DNA from: Paraglaciecola arctica
GTDB lineage: Bacteria; Pseudomonadota; Gammaproteobacteria; Enterobacterales; Alteromonadaceae
Assembly (NCBI RefSeq): GCF_018861065.1
Contig: NZ_JAHKQO010000001.1
Location: forward strand, 18,729 to 82,728
Reading direction: 5' to 3'
DNA: 64,000 nt
Shown: piece after piece, positions 9,643 through 18,089 of the stretch
Numbering within the stretch: position 1 is the first letter of the stretch
How the letters are laid out: every line of letters starts with the position of its first letter
Notes under the pieces: model-generated
Seen by the model: only the letters and a program-made list of their open reading frames with translations
Database searches by the model: none
Told to the model about the DNA's origin: nothing
Program-made: the position numbers and the translations under genes

Positions 9643-10872
9643 ATGAATATGAATCAACAGTGTGTCGCGTCCAAAGTTATCATCCTTAAGTTTGCGTTTA
9701 TGGTTATTGCACTATGGTGTTTGTCGCAAAGCACTGATGCAACAGCTAAGGTTATTCATGCATCGCAAGTAGGGGCTGCGCAAACTGCTAGGTATTTCCC
9801 ACAGCTACAAGGCAAACGAATTGGTGTAGTGGTTAATCAAACCTCGACTATTGGTGAGGTGCATCTAGTTGATTTTTTGCGAAAAAACGACTTCAATGTG
9901 ACTGCTATTTTTGCACCCGAGCACGGTTTTCGCGGAAATCATGGTGCGGGTGAGATCGTTAAATCAAGTGTCGACCCGGTGACTGGAATTAATATCGTGT
10001 CGATTTATGGTAAAGACAAAAAACCTGCAGATGAAATCATGTCGCAACTTGATGTGATTATTTTTGATATTCAAGATGTAGGCGTGCGTTTTTATACTTA
10101 CATAAGCTCAATGCATTATATGATGCAGGCTGCCTCAGAAAATGAGGTGGAGTTTTTAGTGCTAGATCGCCCCAATCCTAATATCGCCTATGTCGACGGT
10201 CCTATTCTTGAAGATGCGTTTCGTTCATTTGTAGGAATGCATCCCATTCCTCTTAGTCATGGTATGACAGTGGGAGAATTAGCGCTGATGATCCTCGGTG
10301 AAGGATGGTTGAGTATCAATTCAACACTCGCTGACTTTGACTACGACTTAAAGTTAACCGTGATCCCAGTAAAGGAATACGAAAGAAAAGATACTTATAT
10401 ACTGCCGATTGCTCCTAGCCCTAACTTGCCTAACGCTCAAGCCATTGCACTGTATCCGTCTCTGTGTCTATTTGAGGCGACACCTATAAGTATAGGAAGG
10501 GGGACACCATACCCCTTTCAAGTAGTGGGGCATGATAAAGTCAATATTGGACATTTTCAGTTTACGCCAATTGCTATTAGTGGCGTGACAAACAATCCTA
10601 AACTACAAGGTGTTCAAGTTACCGGGCAAGATCTTAGAACTGCCAGTATTCAAGGTTTTGATTTGAATGTATTTTATCAGTGGTATCAAGCTTTTAAACA
10701 GCAAGACGCAACGTTTTTTGAACGCGCGTCGTTTATGGATAAGTTGAGTGGTACAGACAAGCTCAGAAAAGCCATGTTATCAGGTCAGGCGCTACAGACC
10801 ATTCAATATTCTTGGCAAGCAGACTTAGTCTCTTTTAAACAGCAACGGGCGCCGTATTTGTTATATAAGTAA
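9643..10872 (+). CDS. namZ: Exo-beta-N-acetylmuramidase NamZ (DUF1343)
   Basis: Predicted periplasmic or secreted glycosidase of 409 residues that removes terminal MurNAc from cell-wall glycan, the activity shown for Bacillus subtilis NamZ (YbbC). A hydrophobic signal segment covers residues 11-35. Family features are GVVVNQTS, the acidic APEHGFRG motif (Glu93), a DIQDVGVRFYTYISSM stretch and LDRPNPN, then HGMTVGELA, SPNLP and SIGRGTPYPF. It lies 37 bases behind the kinase-MurQ gene. The Bacillus ybb operon likewise groups namZ with murQ and an AmiE-type hydrolase. ATG codons at positions 1 and 3 are both possible starts. No NagZ gene is seen in this window, so the matching GlcNAc-removing enzyme must be elsewhere. 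Confidence 0.87.
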   Translation: MNMNQQCVASKVIILKFAFMVIALWCLSQSTDATAKVIHASQVGAAQTARYFPQLQGKRIGVVVNQTSTIGEVHLVDFLRKNDFNVTAIFAPEHGFRGNHGAGEIVKSSVDPVTGINIVSIYGKDKKPADEIMSQLDVIIFDIQDVGVRFYTYISSMHYMMQAASENEVEFLVLDRPNPNIAYVDGPILEDAFRSFVGMHPIPLSHGMTVGELALMILGEGWLSINSTLADFDYDLKLTVIPVKEYERKDTYILPIAPSPNLPNAQAIALYPSLCLFEATPISIGRGTPYPFQVVGHDKVNIGHFQFTPIAISGVTNNPKLQGVQVTGQDLRTASIQGFDLNVFYQWYQAFKQQDATFFERASFMDKLSGTDKLRKAMLSGQALQTIQYSWQADLVSFKQQRAPYLLYK

Positions 10873-11241
10873 CTCAGGTTAAGCAATATTTAGCCGGTTA
10901 ACTTCTTTTACATATAAACAGATACAGTGTGACTGTTTGTGCTGCAATATTATCAATATTATTATAAGTGCTATTAACAGAACTGGATGATTTAGGGTGT
11001 ATATTCGCCTAAAATGCAGTTAAAAATAGATAACATCCTAAAACACTCTTTTTAAACGGCTCTTCGTTTTACCCATCACTATTGTTGTATTATGTAAAAA
11101 ACACAGCTTAAGATGTGGGTTTAAACGTGTCTGTCTGGTTAAAAGTTAGCCTGTCGAGGTGAGATATCACGAGTTTCAGTATGGTTTTGCAATGTAATCC
11201 TTTATGCTCTGGTTTATAGATAGTATTGTTCACAGATAAAT
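10873..11241. other. Intergenic region between namZ and Lar-like gene
   Basis: No coding sequence is visible. It contains a small perfect palindrome ACAGT-GTG-ACTGT at 10924-10936 and a tandem duplication of CAATATTAT at 10945-10962. No U-rich hairpin terminator is obvious behind namZ. The promoter for the uvrY-uvrC unit probably lies in the right half, but I cannot place it with confidence. Confidence 0.35.
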
Positions 11242-11475
11242 ATGCTCCTGCTCAAAGGAAAAACCAAACAATCTGAGATTGAAAAAACTGTCACCGAGAT
11301 GCCAGTTAGCTGTCGTTGTGGTGGTAAACCCACTAAACCATTGGCAATTGCTAACTGTCAAAACAGATGGGTGATTCGATGCCAGATTAAACAGTGTTAT
11401 GCGTATAATATTGGACAAGGATTAGCTGACACGATCCAAGGTTGGAATAGACTCAGTACACATTTTTACCGTTAG
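11242..11475 (+). CDS. Small cysteine-rich protein resembling the Lar restriction-alleviation zinc-ribbon family
   Basis: A 77-residue soluble protein with CRCGG near residue 24, a conserved-looking NRWVIRC, a second cysteine pair (C-x4-C, CQIKQC) and DTIQGWNRL near the C-terminus. The order Cys-Gly-Gly, W-x-I-R-C, C, A, then G-W-N-R resembles phage Lar-type proteins, which end in an AWNRR segment. The first pair is C-x-C rather than C-x2-C and the second is C-x4-C, so metal binding is uncertain. It ends 18 bases before uvrY on the same strand and may share its transcript. The ribosome site is weak; a later in-frame ATG at 11299 is an alternative start. Function is unknown. Confidence 0.55.
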   Translation: MLLLKGKTKQSEIEKTVTEMPVSCRCGGKPTKPLAIANCQNRWVIRCQIKQCYAYNIGQGLADTIQGWNRLSTHFYR

Positions 11476-11493
11476 AATTAAAGAGATCTTACC

Positions 11494-12138
11494 TTGATTA
11501 AACTGCTATTAGTTGATGACCATGAATTAGTCAGAACCGGTATTCGCCGTATTTTAGAAGACGTAGATAACTTTAATGTTGTAGGCGAAGCCACCAATGG
11601 TGAAGATGCGGTTAAATATTGTCGTAATAATGCACCAGACATAGTGTTAATGGATATGAGCATGCCGGGGATTGGTGGCTTGGAAGCCACTAAACAAATT
11701 TTACGATTCTCTGAAAATACCCGAGTCATAGTGTTATCAGTTCACAAAGAAAACCCTATTCCGGCTAAAGTCATGCAAATGGGGGCGTTTGGTTATTTGA
11801 CTAAAGACTCTGATCCACAAGAAATGATCAAAGCCATCTATAAAGTGGCGGCGGGTCAAAAGTATGTCTCCCCCGACATCGCTCAACAGATTGCTCTAGG
11901 GCAGCTTAACTTAAACGATAGCAATCCTTTCGATCAATTGTCAGAGCGAGAGCTAGAAATTACCTTAATGTTGACCAAAGGGGCCAAAGTACCAGATATT
12001 GCGGTTTCTCTGAACATCAGCGCTAAAACAGTGAATACCTATCGTTATCGAATGTTTGAAAAACTCAAGGTGAGTACTGACGTTGAGCTGACCCATCTAG
12101 CATTGAGAAATAAACTTATTTCATCAGATCATTTGTAA
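11494..12138 (+). CDS. uvrY: Response regulator UvrY/GacA (LuxR-type output)
   Basis: Two-component regulator of 214 residues, normally phosphorylated by BarA/GacS to drive Csr small-RNA transcription. Residues 1-120 are the receiver: the acidic pair in LLVDDHELVRTG, phosphoacceptor Asp54 in VLMDMSMPG and the conserved Lys in YLTKDSD. Residues 148-205 are the LuxR helix-turn-helix, with LSERELEI, VPDIAVSLNISAKTVNTYRYRMFEKL. The start is a TTG at 11494 with AAGAG upstream. No ATG lies near the receiver start, and UvrY homologues begin MI-x-VLLVDDH. Its position immediately before uvrC is the classic gammaproteobacterial arrangement. Confidence 0.95.
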   Translation: MIKLLLVDDHELVRTGIRRILEDVDNFNVVGEATNGEDAVKYCRNNAPDIVLMDMSMPGIGGLEATKQILRFSENTRVIVLSVHKENPIPAKVMQMGAFGYLTKDSDPQEMIKAIYKVAAGQKYVSPDIAQQIALGQLNLNDSNPFDQLSERELEITLMLTKGAKVPDIAVSLNISAKTVNTYRYRMFEKLKVSTDVELTHLALRNKLISSDHL

Positions 12139-12152
12139 ATCTACCTATTGTA

Positions 12153-13985
12153 ATGAGTATCAGTCCAGACGAATCATTTGATTACCAAGCCTTTCTTAAA
12201 AACCTGACTAACCAACCAGGTGTTTATCGCATGTATAATCACAACGAGGATGTGATTTATGTAGGCAAAGCCAAAAACTTAAAGAAACGTGTGGCGAGTT
12301 ATTTTCGTAGCAACGTCGACAGCATTAAAACTCGGTCGTTAGTTAAACAAATCCGCAATATGGATGTCACCGTAGTTCATAGTGAAGCAGAAGCGTTTAT
12401 TCTCGAAAATAACTACATAAAAAAATACAAACCTCGTTACAACGTATTACTTAGAGATGACAAGTCCTATCCCTTTATCTTTTTATCTGATCATTTACAC
12501 CCTCGATTAAGCAATCACCGTGGCCCCAAAAAGCTCAAGGGCGAGTATTTTGGACCTTATCCTAGTGCTTGGGCCGTGCGCGAGAGTTTAAGCACTATGC
12601 AACGATTGTTTCCTATTCGCCAATGTGAAGACAGCTATTACCGCGCACGCACCCGACCTTGTTTACAATATCAATTACAACGCTGTGCAGGCCCCTGTGT
12701 TGAGGGGTTAGTGACTGATGAAGAATATTCACAACAAGTGCAATTTGCGCGACTATTTTTAAAAGGCAAAAATAAACAGGTGATTGACTCTTTGGTCACT
12801 AAAATGGAACAAGCTAGTAGCGAACTTAGGTTTGAAGCCGCAGCGCGTTATCGTGACCAGATTGGTGCTTTAAACAAGGTGCAAGAGCAACAGTGGGTCA
12901 GTGGTAATCAACAAGAGATGGATGTGTTTGGTTTTGCATATCGCAATGGTATAGCCAGCATTCAAGGACTGTTTATACGCGACAATAAATTACTTGGAAG
13001 TAAAAGTTTTCATCCTAAAGTGCCCGCAGAGTCGAGTGACGCTGAAGTGTTTCAATCTTTTATCTTACAGTTTTATCTTGCTGGCAATAAAATCATTCCA
13101 CAGCAAATAGTGATCCCATGTGAATTAGACGAACAATCTGCTATTGAGGCATTGTTAACAAAAGAAGCGGCTCGTAAGATTCAATTTTATAAAGGTGTAC
13201 GTGACGAAAAACGCCGCTATCTTGACCTAGCCAACACTAATGCTGAAACTGCATTAGAATCCAAACAGAGTCACCAAAAGTCGGTATTTGCCCGCTATAT
13301 TGAATTAGAACAAATTTTAGAGTTTGAGCAGCCTATACAACGTATGGAGTGTTTTGATATCAGCCACACGTCTGGGCAACAAACTGTCGCATCATGTGTG
13401 GTGTTTAATAGGGAAGGGCCTTATAAAACCGATTACCGACGCTACAATATTGAAGGGATTACACCAGGGGACGATTACGCCGCTATGGCGCAAGCACTAG
13501 AACGACGCTATCGAGATGTAAAAGACCCGAGTAAAATCCCCGATATTTTATTTATTGACGGCGGAAAAGGGCAACTCACTCAAGCCGAGACTTACTTCAA
13601 TGATTGGAAACAACCCAAAAAACCCACTTTGATAGGTGTAGCGAAGGGAACTAGCCGCAAAGCTGGCTTAGAAACCCTTATAATGGCGGGCAGTCGTGCC
13701 ACTATTCCGATGGCAGCAGATTGCGCGGCTTTACATTTAATACAACATATTCGTGATGAAGCGCACCGTTTCGCAATAGCAGGGCACAGGCAAAGACGTA
13801 AAAAGGAGAAAAACACTTCTAAACTGCAGTCTATTCCAGGAGTAGGGGCAAAACGAAGGCAAAGCCTTCTCAAGTATATGGGAGGTTTGCATGGCGTATT
13901 ACAAGCAAGTAAAGGTGAAATTGCTAACGTACCAGGAATTAGCGAAGAGCTAGCTGAGACTATTTACGATCATATTCACAATTGA
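12153..13985 (+). CDS. uvrC: Excinuclease ABC subunit C
   Basis: Nucleotide-excision repair nuclease of 610 residues, the usual length, that makes the 3' and 5' incisions after UvrB loads at a lesion. The N-terminal GIY-YIG domain is clear (GVY at 23-25, YVGKAKNLKKR at 36-46). A UVR motif follows in the LRFEAAARYRDQI segment. The central RNase H-like nuclease region has MECFDISH and FIDGGKGQL, and the C-terminus has paired helix-hairpin-helix motifs (SIPGVGAKRR, NVPGISEELA). It lies 14 bases after uvrY, so the two are probably cotranscribed. Confidence 0.97.
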   Translation: MSISPDESFDYQAFLKNLTNQPGVYRMYNHNEDVIYVGKAKNLKKRVASYFRSNVDSIKTRSLVKQIRNMDVTVVHSEAEAFILENNYIKKYKPRYNVLLRDDKSYPFIFLSDHLHPRLSNHRGPKKLKGEYFGPYPSAWAVRESLSTMQRLFPIRQCEDSYYRARTRPCLQYQLQRCAGPCVEGLVTDEEYSQQVQFARLFLKGKNKQVIDSLVTKMEQASSELRFEAAARYRDQIGALNKVQEQQWVSGNQQEMDVFGFAYRNGIASIQGLFIRDNKLLGSKSFHPKVPAESSDAEVFQSFILQFYLAGNKIIPQQIVIPCELDEQSAIEALLTKEAARKIQFYKGVRDEKRRYLDLANTNAETALESKQSHQKSVFARYIELEQILEFEQPIQRMECFDISHTSGQQTVASCVVFNREGPYKTDYRRYNIEGITPGDDYAAMAQALERRYRDVKDPSKIPDILFIDGGKGQLTQAETYFNDWKQPKKPTLIGVAKGTSRKAGLETLIMAGSRATIPMAADCAALHLIQHIRDEAHRFAIAGHRQRRKKEKNTSKLQSIPGVGAKRRQSLLKYMGGLHGVLQASKGEIANVPGISEELAETIYDHIHN

Positions 13986-14064
13986 GCTTTGAAATAATCC
14001 GCTGCATGTGGGTTAATAGTCTCGAATTAAAACCTAAACCGATTACAGGAAATACAAAGATTAA

Positions 14065-14628
14065 ATGTGGACTATTCCTAATATCATTACCATTGTCAGA
14101 GTGTTGCTTATACCCGTATTTGTTGTTGTCTATTTTTTAGAATGGAAATGGGCACATCAAGCGGGAGCATTTATTTTTTGGTTTGCCGCAATAACCGACT
14201 GGTTTGACGGTTACCTCGCTAGAAAACTAAATCAAACTACGGCATTTGGCGCATTTTTGGACCCAGTGGCCGACAAGTTAATTGTTGCCGCCGCATTGTT
14301 ACTCATTACCCATAGTTATGACGATATATGGATAACCATTCCCGCCATATTATTAATGTCTCGGGAAATATATATTTCAGCGCTTCGAGAATGGATGGGT
14401 CAACAAGGCAAACAAGATCTGGTCAAAGTGTCATTTGCGGGTAAAGCTAAAACCATGGCGCAAATGTTAGCGTTAATTGGTCTGTTGTCAGAAATGGAAT
14501 ATTTTATGGGGATCAGAATTTATTGGGTGTCTTTGGGATATATTTTATTATATTTTGCGGCAGTGCTGTCATTTTGGTCGATGCTGGTTTACACCAAAGC
14601 GGCATGGGACGATCAAAAAAATACGTAG
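14065..14628 (+). CDS. pgsA: CDP-diacylglycerol-glycerol-3-phosphate 3-phosphatidyltransferase
   Basis: Inner-membrane enzyme of 187 residues that commits CDP-diacylglycerol to phosphatidylglycerol and cardiolipin synthesis. It opens with the typical WTIPNIITIVRVLLIPVFV and carries the complete CDP-alcohol phosphatidyltransferase signature D-G-x2-A-R-x8-G-x3-D-x3-D within residues 48-75. Four to five hydrophobic segments are visible. It sits between uvrC and the tRNA cluster exactly as in E. coli. Confidence 0.96.
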   Translation: MWTIPNIITIVRVLLIPVFVVVYFLEWKWAHQAGAFIFWFAAITDWFDGYLARKLNQTTAFGAFLDPVADKLIVAAALLLITHSYDDIWITIPAILLMSREIYISALREWMGQQGKQDLVKVSFAGKAKTMAQMLALIGLLSEMEYFMGIRIYWVSLGYILLYFAAVLSFWSMLVYTKAAWDDQKNT

Positions 14629-14715
14629 TTAGACATTAATTTTGGAGGTTTTGATTAAAATTAGCGCGTTTAAGTCAAAATTCAATCAGTCAGTTCAAAA
14701 ACCTAATTTTTATTG

Positions 14716-14743
14716 TTGACACATAATACTTTGAATGTAGAAT
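14716..14743 (+). promoter_or_regulatory. Sigma-70 promoter of the tRNA cluster
   Basis: A perfect -35 hexamer TTGACA (14716-14721) is followed after 16 bases by TAGAAT (14738-14743), about 90 bases before tRNA-Gly. The bases after the -10 (GCAGCC) are GC-rich, as in discriminators of stringently controlled stable-RNA promoters. That regulatory reading is inference; the hexamers are direct observation. Confidence 0.7.
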
Positions 14744-14831
14744 GCAGCCTCAGTTTTAGGGAGTCAAGCGAAACACTAGCAAGACAACTTAATCTGAAAC
14801 AAGTTAGCAATAACTTAAAGAAGTAAAAAGT

Positions 14832-14906
14832 GCGGGAATAGCTCAGTGGTAGAGCACAACCTTGCCAAGGTTGGGGTCGCGAGTTCGAATCTCGTTTCCC
14901 GCTCCA
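14832..14906 (+). tRNA. glyW: tRNA-Gly (GCC)
   Basis: A 75-base cloverleaf with acceptor GCGGGAA paired to TTCCCGC, D-loop GCTCAGTGGTAGAGC, anticodon stem-loop CCTTGCCAAGG giving anticodon GCC, T-loop GTTCGAATC, discriminator T and encoded CCA. It closely resembles E. coli tRNA-Gly(GCC) with one base fewer in the D-loop. It is first of three tRNAs behind pgsA, matching glyW-cysT-leuZ. Confidence 0.96.
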
Positions 14907-14976
14907 AGTTCTTTATTTAATTGAAGAATTTGCGTAAAATAGAGATAATTATTTTACAACACGTATATAGCGGAAT

Positions 14977-15050
14977 GGCGGAATGGCAGAATGGCTATGC
15001 AGCGGATTGCAAATCCGTGTATCTCGGTTCGACTCCGGGTTCCGCCTCCA
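14977..15050 (+). tRNA. cysT: tRNA-Cys (GCA)
   Basis: A 74-base cloverleaf: acceptor GGCGGAA with TTCCGCC, anticodon arm CGGATTGCAAATCCG giving anticodon GCA, T-arm GGTTCGACTCC, discriminator T and encoded CCA. Length equals E. coli tRNA-Cys. The 5' flank and acceptor contain a short repeated GGAATGGC, which makes the 5' boundary easy to misplace by one repeat. Pairing with the 3' acceptor strand fixes it here. Confidence 0.95.
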
Positions 15051-15096
15051 TGTACATTAGCAATACCAGCTTGTAGCAATACAAGTACCTCTCGAT

Positions 15097-15183
15097 GCCC
15101 GGGTGGTGAAATTGGTAGACACAAGGGATTTAAAATCCCTCGTTCGTAAGGACGTGCCGGTTCAAGTCCGGCCCTGGGCACCA
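15097..15183 (+). tRNA. leuZ: tRNA-Leu (TAA)
   Basis: An 87-base class II tRNA with acceptor GCCCGGG paired to CCTGGGC (one G-U pair), anticodon arm GGGATTTAAAATCCC giving anticodon TAA, a long variable arm, T-loop GGTTCAAGTCC, discriminator A and encoded CCA. It completes the Gly-Cys-Leu cluster. Confidence 0.95.
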
Positions 15184-15191
15184 TTTCTTGA

Positions 15192-15210
15192 TTTCCTTGA
15201 ATCAAGGAAA
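15192..15210. repeat. Perfect inverted repeat just after tRNA-Leu
   Basis: TTTCCTTGA and TCAAGGAAA flank a single A, nine bases behind the CCA end of tRNA-Leu. As RNA it would form an 8-bp stem with a 3-base loop. No T-run follows, so it is not a textbook intrinsic terminator. It may mark the 3' end or processing site of the tRNA transcript. Confidence 0.4.
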
Positions 15211-15576
15211 CAATATGTACACTTTTCTAGTTCAGACTAATACTTCAAATATTTTTAAATCTCTATTAATTGTTTCGTTAATTCCAAAGCTATTCGTTTC
15301 TTTTATCATTATTCGCAATCTATTTACCCCCAAGCATTAGTTGGTGGAATAGCAAATCGCCAAAGCTAACAATTAATTGGAAACACGTTTTGCCATAGTA
15401 CTGTTCTTGTTGCAACCTCCTGATTCTATAGAAAGTATATCTACCTGCAGATCGCACAGTGATTTGAAATGATAGAAATGAGGCAAGAAAAGGGGGGATG
15501 GTGATAGTTTGTATACCAAGGCGTCAACGTCGAAATAGTGAAATTCTTCTCAACGATATTACTCAATCAACGCTAT

Positions 15577-15611
15577 AGCGATACATTTCGGCTAGCCGGT
15601 AATATATCGCT
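15577..15611. repeat. Imperfect 35-base inverted repeat centred on CGGCTAGCCG
   Basis: Outer arms AGCGATA (15577-15583) and TATCGCT (15605-15611) pair, the interior is nearly complementary, and the centre is the perfect palindrome CGGCTAGCCG. It lies 24 bases beyond the stop of the minus-strand phytase-like gene. It could act as a transcript-end hairpin, although no T-run follows on either strand. It might also be a copy of a dispersed repeat; only one copy is seen in this window. Confidence 0.45.
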
Positions 15612-15634
15612 ACAGCTTGATTTAGAGTTTTGTT

Positions 15635-17197
15635 TTAAAACTCTAGGTTTTCAATAATATAGAGAGTATTGGCATCAATTACGGTTTGACCCGCATCCAA
15701 ATATTTTTGCTCTAACACACCACCAGAGGCCCAAGTAGCAAAGTCGTCGTCGTTAATAACGCCTATAGTTGATTCGTTAATCAGCCACATGCCTTCTAAC
15801 TTGTCGTGAGGGTATTGTACTTCAGATACTAAATCAGCCACTAAGGTTTTAGTAACAGGGGTGATGTTCGTTAATCCATCCCAACCTTCGTTTAAGACTA
15901 CTTCTTCTAGGGTTTGCCCGTCTTTGGTTAAACCTAAGTCTGCGTCTTGGATCCAGGCGCCTGTATCCGCAATGGTTTCAACATCCGTAGCGCCACTAAT
16001 GTCTATTTTATATAGGTGTTTCATCGCATCCGTATTAGATGCGTAAAAAGCGCCATCACGTTCAATTACCACAAATTCAGTGGCACTCAGGGCAAAGATG
16101 CCAGATTGAGAGTTTTGAGCTTTTTCTTGTTGGTATAGGTATTGTGAAACGCTGCCTGTTTCTGTATCTACCGTCACGATACGTACTATGTCTAACGCTT
16201 TAACTGCACTACTTGGGTTATACATAGTCGATTGCATAATACCAACAAGGGTCTTTTCGTCAGGTGTAATTGCCAAACCTTCCATACCACGGTTAGCACG
16301 GCGATTAGCAAATTCTGCCGGTAGATTGAAGGTGACACGATTATCATTTTCAAAGGCGTTAATGCGGTCAATTTCTGTTCCGTCTATGTCAAAGTGAACC
16401 ATGTGAGGACCATATTCGTCACTGACCCAAAAAGTGCCGTCAGACAAGGCTACTAAACCCTCGCCATCTAATCCATAGTCATCAAGTAATATAGGGTTGT
16501 TGGTGGCATCATAAGCTTGCGACATGTCTTCACGCAGCACTTCAACTGTACCATCGCTTAACACTGCATATGGGGTTTCACCAGTGCCACCTAGTGCTGA
16601 GCTGTTAGGTAAACCGGTAATTAAGGTACCATTGGGTCGCTTAAGTAAAATCTCTTCGATGATTTTTACATCGCCATTGTCTTGAATTTCAAATAGCCCA
16701 ATACGCGGTGTGTAGTCGGCGACAGGGAACACCTTACCTGTGCCTAAATCGCCAGTATAGCTCGCGTTAGGTCCTCGGTCGGTGAGTGCGTAAAATTGGT
16801 TAGCGTTGCTAGGATGCTTAACCATATCTGAGCCGTAGCCCCCATTGCGTATTTCAAAGTTTGCGCCTGGTTTGGCACCGTCTTCTATATCACTACGCAG
16901 CACTGAATAGGGTAAACGTGATCCAGTTGTGCCAACTGTATTGGCTTCGCAATCAAAAGTGGTGTTTTCAATTTCGCTCTCAGCTAAGGTGCCATCTGCA
17001 TCAGCATCTAAACCTGATGTGATTTTGAGTCCACCAAAAGAACAATCACTGCTTCCAAACGCTAGAGTTTGATGATTAACTAAACTATTCAGGCCGTTGC
17101 TGCCATTTTCACCATTGGTGCCATCAGCACCATCATCGCCAGAACAAGCGGTCAAAAGAGCGACTACGCTCAACGAAATTATTCCTTTTTTATACAT
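15635..17197 (-). CDS. Esterase-like/phytase-like lipoprotein (PF13449 type) with collagen-like and EF-hand-like N-terminus
   Basis: Predicted envelope lipoprotein of 520 residues. The lipobox is LLTAC with Cys18. Residues 20-35 are short Gly-x-x triplets (GDDGADGTNGENGSNG). Next comes a segment with CSFGGLKI and the calcium-loop-like DADADGTLAESE, resembling the DUF7151-type module found ahead of secreted domains. Residues 95-515 match the esterase-like-activity-of-phytase family, a beta-propeller: YALTDRGPN, DGEGLVALSDGTFWVSDEYGP, and GMEGLAITPDEKTLV. Enzymatic activity is weakly defined for this family, so phosphate-ester hydrolysis is only a possibility. It stands alone, transcribed toward the tRNA cluster. 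Confidence 0.78.
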   Translation of the reverse strand: MYKKGIISLSVVALLTACSGDDGADGTNGENGSNGLNSLVNHQTLAFGSSDCSFGGLKITSGLDADADGTLAESEIENTTFDCEANTVGTTGSRLPYSVLRSDIEDGAKPGANFEIRNGGYGSDMVKHPSNANQFYALTDRGPNASYTGDLGTGKVFPVADYTPRIGLFEIQDNGDVKIIEEILLKRPNGTLITGLPNSSALGGTGETPYAVLSDGTVEVLREDMSQAYDATNNPILLDDYGLDGEGLVALSDGTFWVSDEYGPHMVHFDIDGTEIDRINAFENDNRVTFNLPAEFANRRANRGMEGLAITPDEKTLVGIMQSTMYNPSSAVKALDIVRIVTVDTETGSVSQYLYQQEKAQNSQSGIFALSATEFVVIERDGAFYASNTDAMKHLYKIDISGATDVETIADTGAWIQDADLGLTKDGQTLEEVVLNEGWDGLTNITPVTKTLVADLVSEVQYPHDKLEGMWLINESTIGVINDDDFATWASGGVLEQKYLDAGQTVIDANTLYIIENLEF

Positions 17198-17401
17198 GTT
17201 ATTATTCCCGTGTTTGTTTAAAACTACAAAATATTAGTGATGCTATGTAACAGATCTATTACGCATTTATGACGGTTTTATTATTGGATAGGCTAGAAGT
17301 GGTTAGAATGAAAGGCAGGTGAATTCAAATAGTTTGATATGTGGACTATTGTAACTTAAGCTTTTTTCTCGATTTTATTCAGTTAGCAAAAAAACAAAGT
17401 T

Positions 17402-18016
17402 ATGGAAAATAGTATGAAACGTGATGTTTTTTTGTACCAATTAATTAATAGTATTTCTTCAATTTTGGCTGTTAACGATGATTATACTGCTCACCATCAA
17501 AATAATGTTGCTGTTATCGCTCGTTTGATAGCACAGCAGTTAGGTTTGAGTGCATTTGAAGTTGAGGGGATACGTATTGCTGGGCAAATCCATGATATCG
17601 GTAAATCAGCTATCCCTAATGAATTATTGACAAAGAGTGGGAAGTTGAATGATGAGGAATTTTCGTTGATAAAAACCCATGCCAGTCGAGCACAAGAGTT
17701 ATTAGAAGGCATTGAATTTCCTTGGCCTGTGTTAGATATGGTTTTACAACACCACGAAAAAATGGACGGCAGTGGTTATCCCAAAGGATTGATCGCAGAG
17801 CAAATTTGCTTAGGTGCTCGAATTTTGGCCGTTGCAGATTTAGCGGATTCTATGATCAACCCGAGACCTTATAGAGGGGCACTAGGGTTAGAGAGCGTAC
17901 TTGACGAATTACACACTCATGCACATTTGTACGACAAAAGTGTGAGTGAAGCATTCCGTAAAATCGTATCAGATGGTGGTAGCCGTTTATATGCAGCTAT
18001 TGAAATTGTGCCCTAG
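17402..18016 (+). CDS. Stand-alone HD-GYP domain protein, putative cyclic-di-GMP phosphodiesterase
   Basis: Cytoplasmic protein of 204 residues made almost entirely of an HD-GYP domain. Metal-binding HD is at 64-65 (QIHDIGKSAIP), with HHEKMDGSGYPKG at 117-129 containing the diagnostic GYP (125-127). These features predict hydrolysis of c-di-GMP to pGpG or GMP. No receiver, PAS or membrane domain is attached, so input must come from a partner or from expression level. A second ATG at 17414 has a better-spaced GGAA and may be the real start. A small CCCTA-GAAAA-TAGGG hairpin overlaps the stop codon. Confidence 0.85.
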   Translation: MENSMKRDVFLYQLINSISSILAVNDDYTAHHQNNVAVIARLIAQQLGLSAFEVEGIRIAGQIHDIGKSAIPNELLTKSGKLNDEEFSLIKTHASRAQELLEGIEFPWPVLDMVLQHHEKMDGSGYPKGLIAEQICLGARILAVADLADSMINPRPYRGALGLESVLDELHTHAHLYDKSVSEAFRKIVSDGGSRLYAAIEIVP

Positions 18017-18089
18017 AAAATAGGGTTAGAACGACCTTATCTCACCCACAAACACGGCTCACTTATACTGGTGGTTCGCTTGAGTGATT

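Larger units (their letters stand above)
15184..15634. other. Intergenic region after the tRNA cluster
   Basis: No coding sequence is visible in this 451-base gap between the tRNA cluster and the convergent phytase-like gene. It holds the short palindrome at 15192-15210 and the larger inverted repeat at 15577-15611. A third hairpin, TAGAGTTTT and AAAACTCTA around GTTTT at 15623-15645, overlaps the stop codon of the next gene. The middle part shows nothing I recognise. Confidence 0.45.

Noticed and set aside
14954..15205. Minus-strand frame across the tRNA-Cys and tRNA-Leu genes
   Set aside because: It only translates the complement of two tRNA genes, a common false protein call.
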